A DNA stretch of 64,000 nt from Niveispirillum sp048066115 (GCF_048066115.1 NZ_JBLTYX010000009.1:156065-220064); one strand, 5' to 3'; numbered from the stretch's first letter, positions 29,596 to 38,827 are shown. Made by a program: numbers and translations. The notes: generated by a model from the letters alone, not told the origin.

Positions 29596-31512
29596 TCACG
29601 CCCCCACCGCCGCCCTCCCCTCCACGCCCAGCGCCTTCAGCGCCGTATTGACGATGTCGCGGGCCTGCAGCCCCGCCTGCTCGTACTGCTTCACCGGGCT
29701 GTCATGGTCCTGGTAGGTGTCGGGCAGCACCATCGGCCGGACCTTGCAGCCGATATCCAGCAGGCCTTCCACCGCCAGATGATGCAGCACATGGCTGCCG
29801 AAGCCACCGATGGACCCTTCCTCGATGGTGATCAGCACCTCGTGCCCACGCACCAGCCGCTCCACCAGCCCCATATCGATGGGCTTGGCGAAGCGGGCAT
29901 CGGCCACCGTGGTGGACAGGCCCAGCGCCGCCAGATCCTCCGCCGCCTTCGACGCCTCCGCCAGACGCGCGCCCAGCGACAGGATGGCGACCTTGGTACC
30001 TTCGCGCACAACGCGGCCCTTGCCGATGGGCAGCGGCTCGCCCTGTTCCGGCATTTCCACACCCACGCCCTCGCCCCGCGGATAGCGCACGGCGATAGGG
30101 CCGGCATCATAGGCGGCACAGGTCGCCACCATATGCACCAGCTCCGCCTCATCGGCCGCCGCCATCACCACCATGTTGGGCAGGCAGGCGAGATAGGCGA
30201 CGTCGAAGGCGCCGGCATGGGTGGCGCCATCGGCCCCCACCAGCCCGGCGCGGTCGATGGCGAAGCGCACGGGCAGGTTCTGCAACGCCACGTCATGCAC
30301 CAGCTGGTCATACCCGCGCTGCAGGAAGGTGGAATAGATGGCGCAGAACGGCTTGTACCCTTCCGTCGCCATGCCGGCCGCAAACGTCACCGCATGCTGT
30401 TCGGCGATGGCCACGTCGAAGCTGCGCTTGGGGAATTTCTGTTCGAACAGGTCCAGGCCGGTGCCCGACGGCATCGCCGCCGTGATCGCCACCACCTTCT
30501 CGTCCTTTTCCGCCTCCTTGATCAGGCTGTCGGCGAAGACGCGGGTATAGGAGGGCGCATTGGCCTTGGGCTTGGCCTGGGTGCCGGTGATCACGTCGAA
30601 CTTGCCGACAGCATGCAGCTTGTCGGCCGATGCCTCGGCCGGGGCATAGCCCTTGCCCTTCTGCGTGACGACATGCACCAGCACCGGCCCGCCGCGCGGA
30701 TCGTCGCGGACATTCGCCAGCACGGGCAGCAGATGATCCAGATTATGCCCGTCGATGGGACCGACATAATAGAAGCCCAGTTCCTCGAACAGCGTCCCGC
30801 CGGTCACCATGCCACGGGCATATTCCTCCGCCCGCCGCGCGGCGTTCAGCAGCGGGCGCGGCAGATGCTCGGCCACCTGTTTGGAGAAATCACGGAAACC
30901 CCGATAGGATTTGGAGGAAATCAGCCGCGACAGATAGGCCGACAGCGCCCCCACCGGCGGGGCGATCGACATGTCATTGTCGTTCAGGATGACGACAAGG
31001 CGTGATTGCAGCGCCCCGGCATTGTTCATCGCCTCATAGGCCATGCCGGCCGAAAGCGCCCCGTCACCGATCACCGCCACGACATTGTTGGTGCGCCCGG
31101 CTAGGTCGCGCGCCGCCGCCATGCCCAAGCCGGCGGAGATGGAGGTGGAGCTGTGGGCCGTGCCGAACGGGTCGTACTCGCTCTCCGACCTTTTCGTGAA
31201 GCCCGACAGGCCGCCACCCATGCGCAGGGTGCGAATCCGGTCGCGGCGCCCAGTCAGGATCTTGTGCGGATAGGCTTGATGCCCCACATCCCAGATCAAC
31301 CGGTCGTCCGGCGTGTCGAAGCAATAATGGATGGCGACGGTCAGTTCCACCACGCCCAGACCAGCACCCAGATGGCCGCCCGTCACGGAGACGGCGTCGA
31401 TGGTCTCATTGCGCAACTCATCGGCCAACTGGCGCAATTGTGCGGGCTGCAACCGCCGCAGATCGGCGGGGATCTTGACCTGGTCCAGCAACGGCGTCTT
31501 CGACTGGGACAT
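29596..31512 (-). CDS. dxs: 1-deoxy-D-xylulose-5-phosphate synthase
   Basis: A 638-residue thiamine-diphosphate enzyme that joins pyruvate and glyceraldehyde 3-phosphate, the first step of the MEP isoprenoid route. The TPP/Mg site is VIGDGALSAGMAYEAMNNAG near residue 150. The transketolase pyrimidine domain has AIAEQHAVTFAAGMATEG near 365, and the C-terminal domain YPRGEGVGV. HVVTQKGKGYAPAE is also conserved. I chose the ATG at 31512 with a GAGGTGGGG site; a GTG three codons earlier falls in that site. It is the last gene of a minus-strand block with ispA and xseB. Confidence 0.96.
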   Translation of the reverse strand: MSQSKTPLLDQVKIPADLRRLQPAQLRQLADELRNETIDAVSVTGGHLGAGLGVVELTVAIHYCFDTPDDRLIWDVGHQAYPHKILTGRRDRIRTLRMGGGLSGFTKRSESEYDPFGTAHSSTSISAGLGMAAARDLAGRTNNVVAVIGDGALSAGMAYEAMNNAGALQSRLVVILNDNDMSIAPPVGALSAYLSRLISSKSYRGFRDFSKQVAEHLPRPLLNAARRAEEYARGMVTGGTLFEELGFYYVGPIDGHNLDHLLPVLANVRDDPRGGPVLVHVVTQKGKGYAPAEASADKLHAVGKFDVITGTQAKPKANAPSYTRVFADSLIKEAEKDEKVVAITAAMPSGTGLDLFEQKFPKRSFDVAIAEQHAVTFAAGMATEGYKPFCAIYSTFLQRGYDQLVHDVALQNLPVRFAIDRAGLVGADGATHAGAFDVAYLACLPNMVVMAAADEAELVHMVATCAAYDAGPIAVRYPRGEGVGVEMPEQGEPLPIGKGRVVREGTKVAILSLGARLAEASKAAEDLAALGLSTTVADARFAKPIDMGLVERLVRGHEVLITIEEGSIGGFGSHVLHHLAVEGLLDIGCKVRPMVLPDTYQDHDSPVKQYEQAGLQARDIVNTALKALGVEGRAAVGA

Positions 31513-31535
31513 CGTCCCCACCTCTTACTTCGTTT

Positions 31536-32435
31536 TTATGTGCGCCGCTCAACGACATAATGCGCCACCTGGCGCAGCATGTCGGCCCGGTCCCCGAAAA
31601 TCTCCAGGTGCTGGGCGGCCTGACCGGCAAGCCGGCGCGCCTGATCACGCGCCCGCTCCGGACCCAGGATGGAGACGAATGTGGCTTTTCCAGCGACGTC
31701 GTCACGGCCCACCGGTTTACCGACCTCGTCCTGCGTGCCTTCGACATCCAGCAGATCGTCGGCAATCTGGAAGGCCAGACCCAGATCATGGGCATAGGCC
31801 TGCAGCGCATGATGCTGCGGCGCGCCCGCCTTGCCCAGGATGGCACCGGCCACGGCGGAAAAGGCGATCATCTCGCCGGTCTTCAGGCGCTGCAACCGGG
31901 TGATGGCGCCGATATCCAGCGGTGTCGTCTCCGCGATCAGGTCCAGCATCTGCCCGCCGACCATGCCGCGCGGGCCAGCGGCCTTGGCCAGGGCCGCCAC
32001 CAGCTTGCAGCGCACCTGCGGGTCCTCATGCGTCTCGTGATCGGCCAGAATCTCGAACGCCTGGGTCAACAAGCCGTCGCCGGCCAGGATGGCCGTCGCC
32101 TCGTCGAATTCCAGATGCACGGTCTTGCGCCCGCGGCGCAGGTCGCTGTCATCCATGGCCGGCAGGTCGTCATGGATCAGGCTGTAGCAATGGATGAACT
32201 CCACCGCCGCCGCGGTGCGCAGCGCGCAGGCCGGGCTGACCCCGAACATCCGGGCACTTTCCATCACCAGGAAGGGCCGCAGCCGCTTGCCGCCGCCCAG
32301 GCAGCCGTAACGCATGGCGTCGAACAGGCGCGCCTCCATCAGGTTGGTGCGCGGCAGCAGCACCTCGATGGCGGCTTCCACCTGTTCCACGGTATCGGCC
32401 ATGGCGGCGGTCAGGGTCTTGGGCAAAGACGGCAT
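31536..32435 (-). CDS. ispA: Polyprenyl synthetase, farnesyl diphosphate synthase type
   Basis: A 299-residue trans-prenyltransferase that extends DMAPP/GPP with IPP to farnesyl diphosphate. The two Asp-rich motifs are SLIHDDLPAMDDSDLRRG (near residue 95) and FQIADDLLDVEG (near 235). GGGKRLRPFLV gives the IPP-binding Lys/Arg, and MVGGQMLDL and LKTGEMIAFS are conserved. The start at 32435 lies 14 bp past the xseB stop; a frame upstream overlaps xseB and is less likely. It lies between xseB and dxs as in many proteobacteria, which links substrate supply and use. FPP rather than GGPP is inferred from synteny. Confidence 0.93.
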   Translation of the reverse strand: MPSLPKTLTAAMADTVEQVEAAIEVLLPRTNLMEARLFDAMRYGCLGGGKRLRPFLVMESARMFGVSPACALRTAAAVEFIHCYSLIHDDLPAMDDSDLRRGRKTVHLEFDEATAILAGDGLLTQAFEILADHETHEDPQVRCKLVAALAKAAGPRGMVGGQMLDLIAETTPLDIGAITRLQRLKTGEMIAFSAVAGAILGKAGAPQHHALQAYAHDLGLAFQIADDLLDVEGTQDEVGKPVGRDDVAGKATFVSILGPERARDQARRLAGQAAQHLEIFGDRADMLRQVAHYVVERRT

Positions 32436-32448
32436 GGGCGTTCGGGCC

Positions 32449-32700
32449 TCAATCCAGGCGGGCGGGCTCGGCACCGATGGTACCGTCGGCGGCGATGGTG
32501 ATGCGGTCGACCTTGGCCTGCGCCTCGCGCAGCTTCGCCTCGCAATGGCGCTTCAGCCAGGTGCCACGCTCGTATGACTGGATGGCGTCATCCAGCTTGG
32601 CCTTGCCTTCCTCCAACTGGCGGACGATCCGCTCCAGCTCGGCAAGCGCGTCCTCGAAGCTGAGGGCGGCGATATCGGGGGGCAGGGTCTGGTCGGTCAT
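32449..32700 (-). CDS. xseB: Exodeoxyribonuclease VII small subunit
   Basis: An 83-residue helical protein with the typical XseB pattern: ALSFEDALAELERIVRQLEE, then GKAKLDDAIQSYERGTWLKR, and LREAQAKVDRI at the C-terminus. Several copies bind the large subunit XseA to degrade single-stranded DNA. It is the normal family length. Its place upstream of ispA-dxs is conserved in proteobacteria. The large subunit is not in this window. Confidence 0.95.
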   Translation of the reverse strand: MTDQTLPPDIAALSFEDALAELERIVRQLEEGKAKLDDAIQSYERGTWLKRHCEAKLREAQAKVDRITIAADGTIGAEPARLD

Positions 32701-32829
32701 GGCATCGGCACTGTTTCTCGGAAGGGCGGACTGTATGTCCCCCGGCCCTGGCGTTCAAGTACCACGCAGGGATGAGGGGGACATACCAGTCGCCAATGCC
32801 GGTGGCCTTGCCGGAAACACGGGATTCAT

Positions 32830-33759
32830 TCAGGCGACCATTAATGTCTTCACATGCGCCGCCGTGCTGTTGGCCAGGGCGCGCAGGTCATAGCCGCCTT
32901 CCAGAACCGAAACGATCCGCCCCTTGGCATGGCGGTCCGCCACCTCGATCAGCTTCTGCGTGACCCAGGTGAAATCCTCCTCCGTCAGGTCCAGCCCGCC
33001 CACCGGATCGCGCATATGCGCGTCGAACCCGGCGGAGATCATCAGCAGGTCGGGGCGGAACGCGTCCAGGGCCGGGATCAGCTGGTTCTGGATGGCATGG
33101 CGGAATTCCGGGCTGCCGGCCATGGGCGGCAGACAGGCATTGACCACATTGCCGAAATCCCCCTTCTCCCGGATCGATCCGGTACCGGGATAAAGCGGCC
33201 ATTGATGGGTGGAACCATAGAACAGGTCCGGATCATGCTGGCAAAAGGTCTGGGTGCCATTGCCGTGATGCACGTCGAAATCCACGATGGCCACACGGCG
33301 TACCCGGTGCGTGGCCCGCGCATGCGCCGCCCCCACCGCGACATTGTTGAACAGGCAGAACCCCATGGCCTGGTCCGGCTCCGCATGGTGCCCCGGCGGA
33401 CGCACGGCACAGAAGGCATTGCGCGCCTCCCCCCGACACACGGCATCCACGGCGGCCACCACGGCCCCGGCGGCCCGTAAGGCCGCCTGCCCCGTGCCCG
33501 GCGACAGCACGGTATCGGCATCGATGCTGCCATGGCCGCTGTCGGGAATGGCGCCCAGCAGGGCCGTCACATGGGCGGGCGGATGCACCCGCTCCAGTTG
33601 TTCCCGTGTCGCCAGCGGCGCGTCCCGCCGGTCCAGGAACATGAAGGCCTCATCCTCCAGCGCCGACAGCACGACGCGCAGCCGGTCGGCACATTCGGGA
33701 TGGCCATAGCCCGTGTCATGTTCCAGGCAGTCATGGTGGGAGAAAAGCAGAGTATTCAT
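32830..33759 (-). CDS. Histone deacetylase family protein (acetoin utilisation/AcuC-like)
   Basis: A 309-residue zinc hydrolase of the arginase/deacetylase fold. Metal ligands are seen in VDFDVHHGNGTQTF (Asp and His near residues 170-173) and in ISAGFDAH (Asp near 255). The paired histidines are in VRPPGHHAEPDQAMGFCLFN, and LEGGYDL carries the glycine-rich loop near the end. Bacterial members deacetylate polyamines or small acetylated compounds; the substrate here is unknown. It lies upstream of xseB-ispA-dxs with a 129-bp gap, a common alphaproteobacterial neighbourhood. Confidence 0.92.
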   Translation of the reverse strand: MNTLLFSHHDCLEHDTGYGHPECADRLRVVLSALEDEAFMFLDRRDAPLATREQLERVHPPAHVTALLGAIPDSGHGSIDADTVLSPGTGQAALRAAGAVVAAVDAVCRGEARNAFCAVRPPGHHAEPDQAMGFCLFNNVAVGAAHARATHRVRRVAIVDFDVHHGNGTQTFCQHDPDLFYGSTHQWPLYPGTGSIREKGDFGNVVNACLPPMAGSPEFRHAIQNQLIPALDAFRPDLLMISAGFDAHMRDPVGGLDLTEEDFTWVTQKLIEVADRHAKGRIVSVLEGGYDLRALANSTAAHVKTLMVA

Positions 33760-33868
33760 GCGGTGCCACGTCCCCGGTCATTCCCTCACTGGCCCGCCGG
33801 TTCTTGAAGCGCCGGTCGTGGCCAATATCCATCATGGGCGCCGGGGATGTGCCTGTCAGTGCGACAGA

Positions 33869-34114
33869 TCAACCGCCCCGGCGGATACGCAACCGTACCA
33901 ATTGCCCATGGGGTGTGTCACCCAGGACCTCGGTGGCAAGCAACGCATGCCCGCCCTCGCGACAGAAGGTCTGGAAATCCTTGGGCGCCACCTTGTCGGT
34001 GACCATGACCTCCAGCACTTGTCCGTCCTGCATGCCGCGCAACGCCTTGGCCGCGCGCAGCACCGGCATCGGGCATTTCAAGCCCGCGCAATCGAGCGAG
34101 ACATCGGCATCCAT
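33869..34114 (-). CDS. TusA-like sulfur-carrier protein
   Basis: An 81-residue protein with the TusA/YeeD fold: VSLDCAGLKCPMPVLRAAKA with the CPxP motif holding the sulfur-carrying Cys, then GQVLEVMVTDKVAPKDFQTF and LLATEVLGD. Such proteins pass persulfide sulfur to tRNA thiolation, molybdopterin or other routes. Which one is served here is not clear, as no partner genes lie next to it. It sits 109 bp upstream of the deacetylase-like gene, read in the same direction, possibly as a separate unit. Length is usual. Confidence 0.88.
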   Translation of the reverse strand: MDADVSLDCAGLKCPMPVLRAAKALRGMQDGQVLEVMVTDKVAPKDFQTFCREGGHALLATEVLGDTPHGQLVRLRIRRGG

Positions 34115-34138
34115 GATCGGTTCCCTTGCGGCTCAAAT

Positions 34139-34283
34139 ACCAAGCCAAGGTGAGTGAAACTCATCTTGGCTTGGTTGGCGCGTTGAGCGCCCGCGGGCAC
34201 ATGCCCGCGCCAGCCAAGCCGCCGGATGGCGGCGCCCGGCGCTTGAGGGCTGCATTGATCAGAACTTGTTCTGATCAATGCAG
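34139..34283. repeat. Interspersed repeat family 1, copy B
   Basis: The outer stem ACCAAGCCAAGGTGAGT (34139-34155) pairs with ACTCATCTTGGCTTGGT (34159-34175) with one G-T wobble. The shared core follows. It closes with CTGCATTGATCAGAA and its exact complement TTCTGATCAATGCAG, ending at 34283. Confidence 0.85.
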
Positions 34284-34318
34284 AACGATAAGGCCTATGG
34301 ATGCCGGGTCCATTTCTG

Positions 34319-35386
34319 TCAAGCCGCCTGCTTCTTGTCCCCGCCCTTGGCGGCGGACAGGATTTCACGGGCCATCTGGTCGGCCACGGCACTGGTCGGG
34401 CGGTTCTCCCGGTCAGCACGGCGGAAAATCTCCGTCAGCGTCACGGGAATGCGTTCCACCTGGCGCAGGACGCTGTCGCGATCATAGGCCTGGGTCACCT
34501 CGGCGCTGACATTGATGATGCCGCCGCCATTGATGACATAGTCCGGCGCATAGAGGATGCCCAGCGACCGCAGCGCCTCGCCCATCGGGTCGGTTTCCAG
34601 CTGGTTGTTGGCGCCACCGGCCACCACCTTGGCCTTGATCTCACCCAGCGTGCGCGGATTGATGACGGCACCCAGCGCACAGGGCGCATAGACATCGACA
34701 TCGACGCCATGCACCTGATCCGGGGCAACAGCACGGGCCGCGAACTTCTCCACCGCGCGGGAAACCGCATCGGCATGGATGTCGGCGACGGTCAGCACCG
34801 CCCCATCATCGGCCAGCCGCTGGCACAAATGCGAACCGACATTGCCCAGCCCCTGCACGGCCACGCGCACGCCCTTCAGGCTGTCGGTGCCCAGCTTGTG
34901 GCGCACGGCGGCCTTGATGCCCAGATAGACGCCATAGGCGGTGAACGGCGACGGGTCGCCCGACGCGTCATGCCCGCCCGACAGGCCGGCGACATGGCGG
35001 GTGGTCTGGCCCATCATCATCACGTCGGCGACGGAGATGCCCACATCCTCCGCCGCGATATACTTGCCGCCCAGGCTGTCGATGACCCGGCCGAAGGCGC
35101 GGAACAGCTCATTCGACTTGTCCTTGCGGCTGTCGCCGATGATCACCGACTTGCCGCCGCCCAGCGGCAGCCCGGCCATGGCGTTCTTGTAGCTCATGCC
35201 GCGCGACAGGCGCAGCGCATCGCGCATGGCCTCCGTGTCATTGGCATAGGGCCACATGCGGCAGCCGCCGCAGGCCGGGCCCAGCGCCGTGGAATGCACG
35301 GCGATGATCGCCGACAGGCCCGTGGCCGCGTCGCGACCGAAAAGCACCAGTTCGTGATTATCGAAATCGGGGAAATCGAACAGCAT
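34319..35386 (-). CDS. Leucine dehydrogenase-type (Glu/Leu/Phe/Val family) enzyme
   Basis: A 355-residue NAD-dependent amino-acid dehydrogenase. ALGPACGGCRMWPY near residue 35 and GLPLGGGKSVI, with the catalytic Lys near residue 80, fit the leucine/valine/phenylalanine branch. The nucleotide-binding VAVQGLGNVGSHL is near 170, and VVAGGANNQLE is also conserved. It would interconvert branched-chain amino acids and their keto acids with ammonia. Substrate choice within the family cannot be fixed from sequence. It seems to be a single-gene unit flanked by family 1 repeats on both sides. Confidence 0.9.
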   Translation of the reverse strand: MLFDFPDFDNHELVLFGRDAATGLSAIIAVHSTALGPACGGCRMWPYANDTEAMRDALRLSRGMSYKNAMAGLPLGGGKSVIIGDSRKDKSNELFRAFGRVIDSLGGKYIAAEDVGISVADVMMMGQTTRHVAGLSGGHDASGDPSPFTAYGVYLGIKAAVRHKLGTDSLKGVRVAVQGLGNVGSHLCQRLADDGAVLTVADIHADAVSRAVEKFAARAVAPDQVHGVDVDVYAPCALGAVINPRTLGEIKAKVVAGGANNQLETDPMGEALRSLGILYAPDYVINGGGIINVSAEVTQAYDRDSVLRQVERIPVTLTEIFRRADRENRPTSAVADQMAREILSAAKGGDKKQAA

Positions 35387-35576
35387 GGGGACGGGCCTCC
35401 GGGCCGGTGGATCGCTGTCGCCACCTCGTTCTCGGGCGGCTTTGACAGGCGAAGTCTAGGGCCGGCCCGGCTTTCAGGTCGATTTCGTTGTTTGGCGACC
35501 GATTGCACGAAATGCACGCGCAAACGCCCGCGCGGATTTTTTTATTTCGCGGACATGACGTCTACGGAAGATGGGG

Positions 35577-35674
35577 GCAACGGCATGTGCCGTTGCAGGC
35601 CGGCGACCGCCGGCTTAGCACCCACGTGGGCGCGCAAGCCAAGCCCGCGGATGCGGGCGCCCGGCGCCTGAGGG
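35577..35674. repeat. Interspersed repeat family 1, copy C
   Basis: The outer stem GCAACGGCA (35577-35585) pairs with TGCCGTTGC (35588-35596). Then come CCGGCGACCGCCGG and the core CCCGCGGATGCGGGCGCCCG, ending GCGCCTGAGGG. Confidence 0.8.
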
Positions 35675-35680
35675 AATAAA

Positions 35681-36607
35681 CTAAACTCTCCGCGGATCAC
35701 GGGCCGGGGCGCTGAACACCGGCTCGCGGCGGCCATTGGGGCCGGGCGGGGTACCACCCAGCGTCGGCTCACGCCGCACCGTGCCAGCCGCCACCGGCGG
35801 AGGGGCAGGACGACGCCCCTTGGCAGCCTTGGCAGCCGGCTTCACCTGCCGCCGCCCACTGCCCCACCAGAAACCCAGCATGCCAACCAGCAGCGCGCCG
35901 ATACCGCCGATAATCCCATAGCGCACCCAGTCGGGCAGGCGGGCCGGATCGAACCCTTCCCCCACCGGCGCCTCATGCGTCACTTCCGTTTCCACCGAAC
36001 TGCGCGGGGCGGCGGCGGGATCGGTACCGGTCACCGACGGGGCCGGACTGGCGGAAGGCGGCGGCAGCGTGCCACCCGCCGTGGCCGGCGGGGCGGTGAC
36101 CGGGGCGGTGCGTGCGGTGGTCGCCAGATCGGCCCCGCCGCGCGACACGCCCAGCACCGTACTCTCCGTTCCCTGCCCGCGATCAACGGCGGCGGCCGAC
36201 GGGGCGGCCTGCGGCTTCACGTCGGCCTCGCGCAGACCCATGGGCTGGCTGGCCTTGGCCCGGCTGTTGGCGTCGGCCAGATTGCCCACGCCCTTGCGTT
36301 CCGGCTGGCTTTCCATCATGCGGCCGATCGTGCCCTGGTCCAGGCGGCCCGTGGATTTCAGCCCGTGCTTCTTCTGATAGGCGGCGATGGCGGCGGCGGT
36401 GGCGCTGTCCATCTTGCCGCTGGCCCGGCCCTGGTAGAAACCCTGCTGGTCCAGGATCTGCTGCGCCCATTGGATGGTGGCGCTGTTGGGCTGCTGGTCC
36501 TGCGCTGTGACAGCCGGCGCCGCCGACAGCAGCAGCATGGCCAGCAGGGCCGCACGGGCCTTCTGGCGGTGACGGATGGCGGAACGGGAACGGACCGGCG
36601 CGGACAC
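35681..36607 (-). CDS. Exported peptidoglycan-binding-domain protein
   Basis: A 308-residue protein with an N-terminal signal segment (LLAMLLLSAAPAVTAQ). A PG_binding_1-like domain follows (about 40-95): IQWAQQILDQQGFYQGRASG, then MDSATAAAIAAYQKKHGLKS and GRLDQGTIGRM. A long Pro/Ala/Thr-rich linker follows (about 110-215). One transmembrane helix comes next (WVRYGIIGGIGALLVGMLGF, about 225-245). The tail is short, basic and cytoplasmic. It would link the inner membrane to the cell wall. No catalytic domain is present. It is divergent from the pseudo-receiver membrane protein gene at 36773. Confidence 0.8.
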   Translation of the reverse strand: MSAPVRSRSAIRHRQKARAALLAMLLLSAAPAVTAQDQQPNSATIQWAQQILDQQGFYQGRASGKMDSATAAAIAAYQKKHGLKSTGRLDQGTIGRMMESQPERKGVGNLADANSRAKASQPMGLREADVKPQAAPSAAAVDRGQGTESTVLGVSRGGADLATTARTAPVTAPPATAGGTLPPPSASPAPSVTGTDPAAAPRSSVETEVTHEAPVGEGFDPARLPDWVRYGIIGGIGALLVGMLGFWWGSGRRQVKPAAKAAKGRRPAPPPVAAGTVRREPTLGGTPPGPNGRREPVFSAPARDPRRV

Positions 36608-36772
36608 TTTTCAGGCACCCCTGTTCAGGCGGAATGGATCGGAACCGACACCGCTTGTGCGGCGCATCATGAAAGGGATGACACCGCTATCGGGCGTTGG
36701 CAAGGGCGACAAGACCGACATCACCTCATGGCAGATGCGGATGATGGACCGGCCCCGCGCGCAAGCCTATAC

Positions 36773-38290
36773 ATGGTGGTGGATCATGTCCTTTCGAAGG
36801 CCGAATTGACCCGCGACCTCGCCGAAAACAGCCCGGCCCCGCCGGACGACCCGGATAATGCCCCGCCGCCCGACCTGCCGCTGGCGGGCGGCGCGTGGCT
36901 GTCCATCATGGCGCTGCTGGACGGGCTGCTGCTGGGACCCGCCCCCGTGCCGCTGGGCCTGCGCCTGCTGGCCCTGGCGCTGCTGTCTGCCTGGTGGTGG
37001 CAGGGCAAGCGGTCGCCGCGCTGGCTGTCCGGGGCCTGGCTGGTCGCCACCGTGGCGGGACAGGTGGCCGCAACCTATGCCTGGGCCGAAGCCGGGGTGG
37101 GCGCCACGGCGCTGGCCGGCGGCACGCTGGCGGGCTTTCTGCTGCTGCCCCTGGCCGCGCCGCTGCTGCGCGACCTGACCCGCGCGCCGTCCCCGATCAC
37201 CCTGCCCGTCCCCCCGCCGGGCAACGGCGTGCCCCTGCCCGTGCTGCGTCTGGCGGCCGACAGCCTGAACAGCCGTTTGCATTCCATGGCCCTGGAACTG
37301 GACGGTCTGACCTCCGGTTCCGTCAGTCCGGCCCAGGCCATCCAGCTGCGCCTGCTGCGCAACGAGGTGGCGGGGATGCAGTCCCTGGTGCGTCAGCGCC
37401 TTTCCGGTGGGGAAAGTGCGGCACCATCCGCACCGCCTCAGCCCCGGCCCCTCGCCCCGCCCCCGCCGCCTGCCGCCCCGCGTCTGGCACCGGCCGCCCC
37501 CAACGGCCTGTCGGCCATGGTGGTGGATGACGACCCCGTGGGCCGCACCCTGACAAGGCTGCTGCTGGAACAGGCGGGATACTGGGTGGAGGAAACCGAC
37601 GACGCCAAGATGGCGCTGGAGATGGCGTTGATGGAGGGGCCGGACGTGGCCCTGGTGGCAGCCCGCATCGGCCGGCACAGCGGCCTGGCCCTGTCCTGGT
37701 GCATAAGACGCGGCGGTGGCCCGCCCGTCGTGCTGCTGCGCGGCCGCGCCGACCGGATCAGCGAACGCCAACGCCGCCGCGCCGGTCTGGCCGCGATCCT
37801 GGGCAAGCCGGTGACCCCCGACACGCTGGCCGGCACCCTGGGCCCGCTGTTGGCAGACCGGGCGCAGGCGGCGGCACCGGAACTGCCCGCCACCCCGTCG
37901 CCCGTGGAACCACCCCCGCCCGACGCCATACCCGTGCTGGACCTGCGGGTGCTGGAGGAACATCTGTCCATCCTGGGCGCCGACCGGGTGGGGCAGATCA
38001 TCGACAGTTTCGGCCGCAACGCGCCCGCCACCCTGGCCTCGGTGGCCGAAGCCCTGGCCCAACGCGACGTGCCCGCCGTGGGCCGTGCCGCGCACAAGCT
38101 GGCCTCGGGTGCTTTGACCGTGGGCCTGCCGGTACTGGCCGGTCTGGCCAAGGCGGCGGACACGGCGGCCAAAGGCGGCAATGACGCGGCCACCCTGACC
38201 GCCGCCGAACAGCTTCCCGCCGCCTTCGCCGCCGCACAGGCAGCCCTGGCGGGATATCGCCGCGACCGGCTGACGGCGAAGGGGAATTAA
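36773..38290 (+). CDS. Membrane protein with pseudo-receiver and HPt domains
   Basis: A 505-residue protein. Residues ~40-140 hold four hydrophobic segments. A helical region (~165-215, LNSRLHSMALELDGL) could be a remnant dimerisation domain. After a Pro-rich linker a receiver-like domain (~247-360) begins AMVVDDDPVGRTL and keeps LGKPV, with the conserved Lys. The phosphoacceptor Asp is missing: the strand reads DVALVAARIG. A C-terminal HPt domain (~395-480) has the phosphorylatable His in GRAAHKLASGA. There is no kinase ATPase domain. I chose the ATG at 36773, since frames further upstream overlap the divergent gene. It may act as an HPt relay whose receiver senses or scaffolds rather than takes phosphate. 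Confidence 0.75.
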   Translation: MVVDHVLSKAELTRDLAENSPAPPDDPDNAPPPDLPLAGGAWLSIMALLDGLLLGPAPVPLGLRLLALALLSAWWWQGKRSPRWLSGAWLVATVAGQVAATYAWAEAGVGATALAGGTLAGFLLLPLAAPLLRDLTRAPSPITLPVPPPGNGVPLPVLRLAADSLNSRLHSMALELDGLTSGSVSPAQAIQLRLLRNEVAGMQSLVRQRLSGGESAAPSAPPQPRPLAPPPPPAAPRLAPAAPNGLSAMVVDDDPVGRTLTRLLLEQAGYWVEETDDAKMALEMALMEGPDVALVAARIGRHSGLALSWCIRRGGGPPVVLLRGRADRISERQRRRAGLAAILGKPVTPDTLAGTLGPLLADRAQAAAPELPATPSPVEPPPPDAIPVLDLRVLEEHLSILGADRVGQIIDSFGRNAPATLASVAEALAQRDVPAVGRAAHKLASGALTVGLPVLAGLAKAADTAAKGGNDAATLTAAEQLPAAFAAAQAALAGYRRDRLTAKGN

Positions 38291-38712
38291 CGCTGCGACC
38301 GCAGCCCGGCCAGCCCGACCAGCAGCCAGCCCAGGATAAAGCTGAGCCCGCCCACCGGCGCCACCGCCCCCATGGCCGACGGCCCGTACCAGCCCAGCGC
38401 GTACAGCGCACCGGGGAACAGCACGCAACCGATGGCGAAGGCCAGCCCCGACGCCGCCAGCAACTGCGCCTGCCCCGGCAGCACCCGCCGCAGCATCGCC
38501 ACCACCAGCAGCGCCAGCGCATGCACCATCTGATATTGGCTGGCCGTCTTCCACAATTCCACCGCATGCCCATCGCGCACCCCGGCCAGCCCATGGCTGG
38601 CATAGGCGCCGGCCGAAACGGCAATGGCGCCGAACAGCCCCGCCAGCAGCATCAGCCGGGCGGCCACGGAGTCGGCCACGGGATGGGTATCGGTGCTGTT
38701 CACTGGCAACAT
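38287..38712 (-). CDS. DUF423 family membrane protein
   Basis: A 141-residue protein with four hydrophobic segments and the DUF423 pattern: LFGAIAVSAGAYASHGLAGV near the N-terminus, TASQYQMVHALALLVVA in the second helix, FAIGCVLFPGALYALGWYG, then GGLSFILGWLLVGLAGL. Function unknown; related to YwdK/YgdD-type proteins. The start at 38712 gives the family's normal length; the longer upstream frame is Pro/Arg-rich and runs through the pirin terminator. It overlaps the end of the convergent HPt gene by four bases. Confidence 0.88.
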   Translation of the reverse strand: MLPVNSTDTHPVADSVAARLMLLAGLFGAIAVSAGAYASHGLAGVRDGHAVELWKTASQYQMVHALALLVVAMLRRVLPGQAQLLAASGLAFAIGCVLFPGALYALGWYGPSAMGAVAPVGGLSFILGWLLVGLAGLRSQR

Positions 38713-38798
38713 CCTTCGGCTGGTTCGTGGCCAAAGGCTGGCACGACCCATCATCAACGCCAAGGGACGGATCAGCGCAGGAGCCCCAAAAACAAAAT

Positions 38799-38827
38799 GG
38801 GCGGCGTCCGGGGGGAGGACGCCGCCC
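38799..38827 (-). terminator. Terminator after the pirin gene
   Basis: The stem is GGGCGGCGTCC (38799-38809) with GGACGCCGCCC (38817-38827). On the minus strand it is followed by ATTTTGTTTTT, so it ends pirin transcription. Confidence 0.8.

Noticed and set aside
29548..31005. A 485-codon plus-strand frame opposite dxs
   Set aside because: It is an antisense shadow of dxs, rich in His, Arg and Gln, with no motif.
35975..36772. Upstream extension of the pseudo-receiver/HPt gene frame
   Set aside because: It lies antisense to the peptidoglycan-binding-domain gene and gives an Arg/His/Gly-rich sequence; the real start is likely at 36773.
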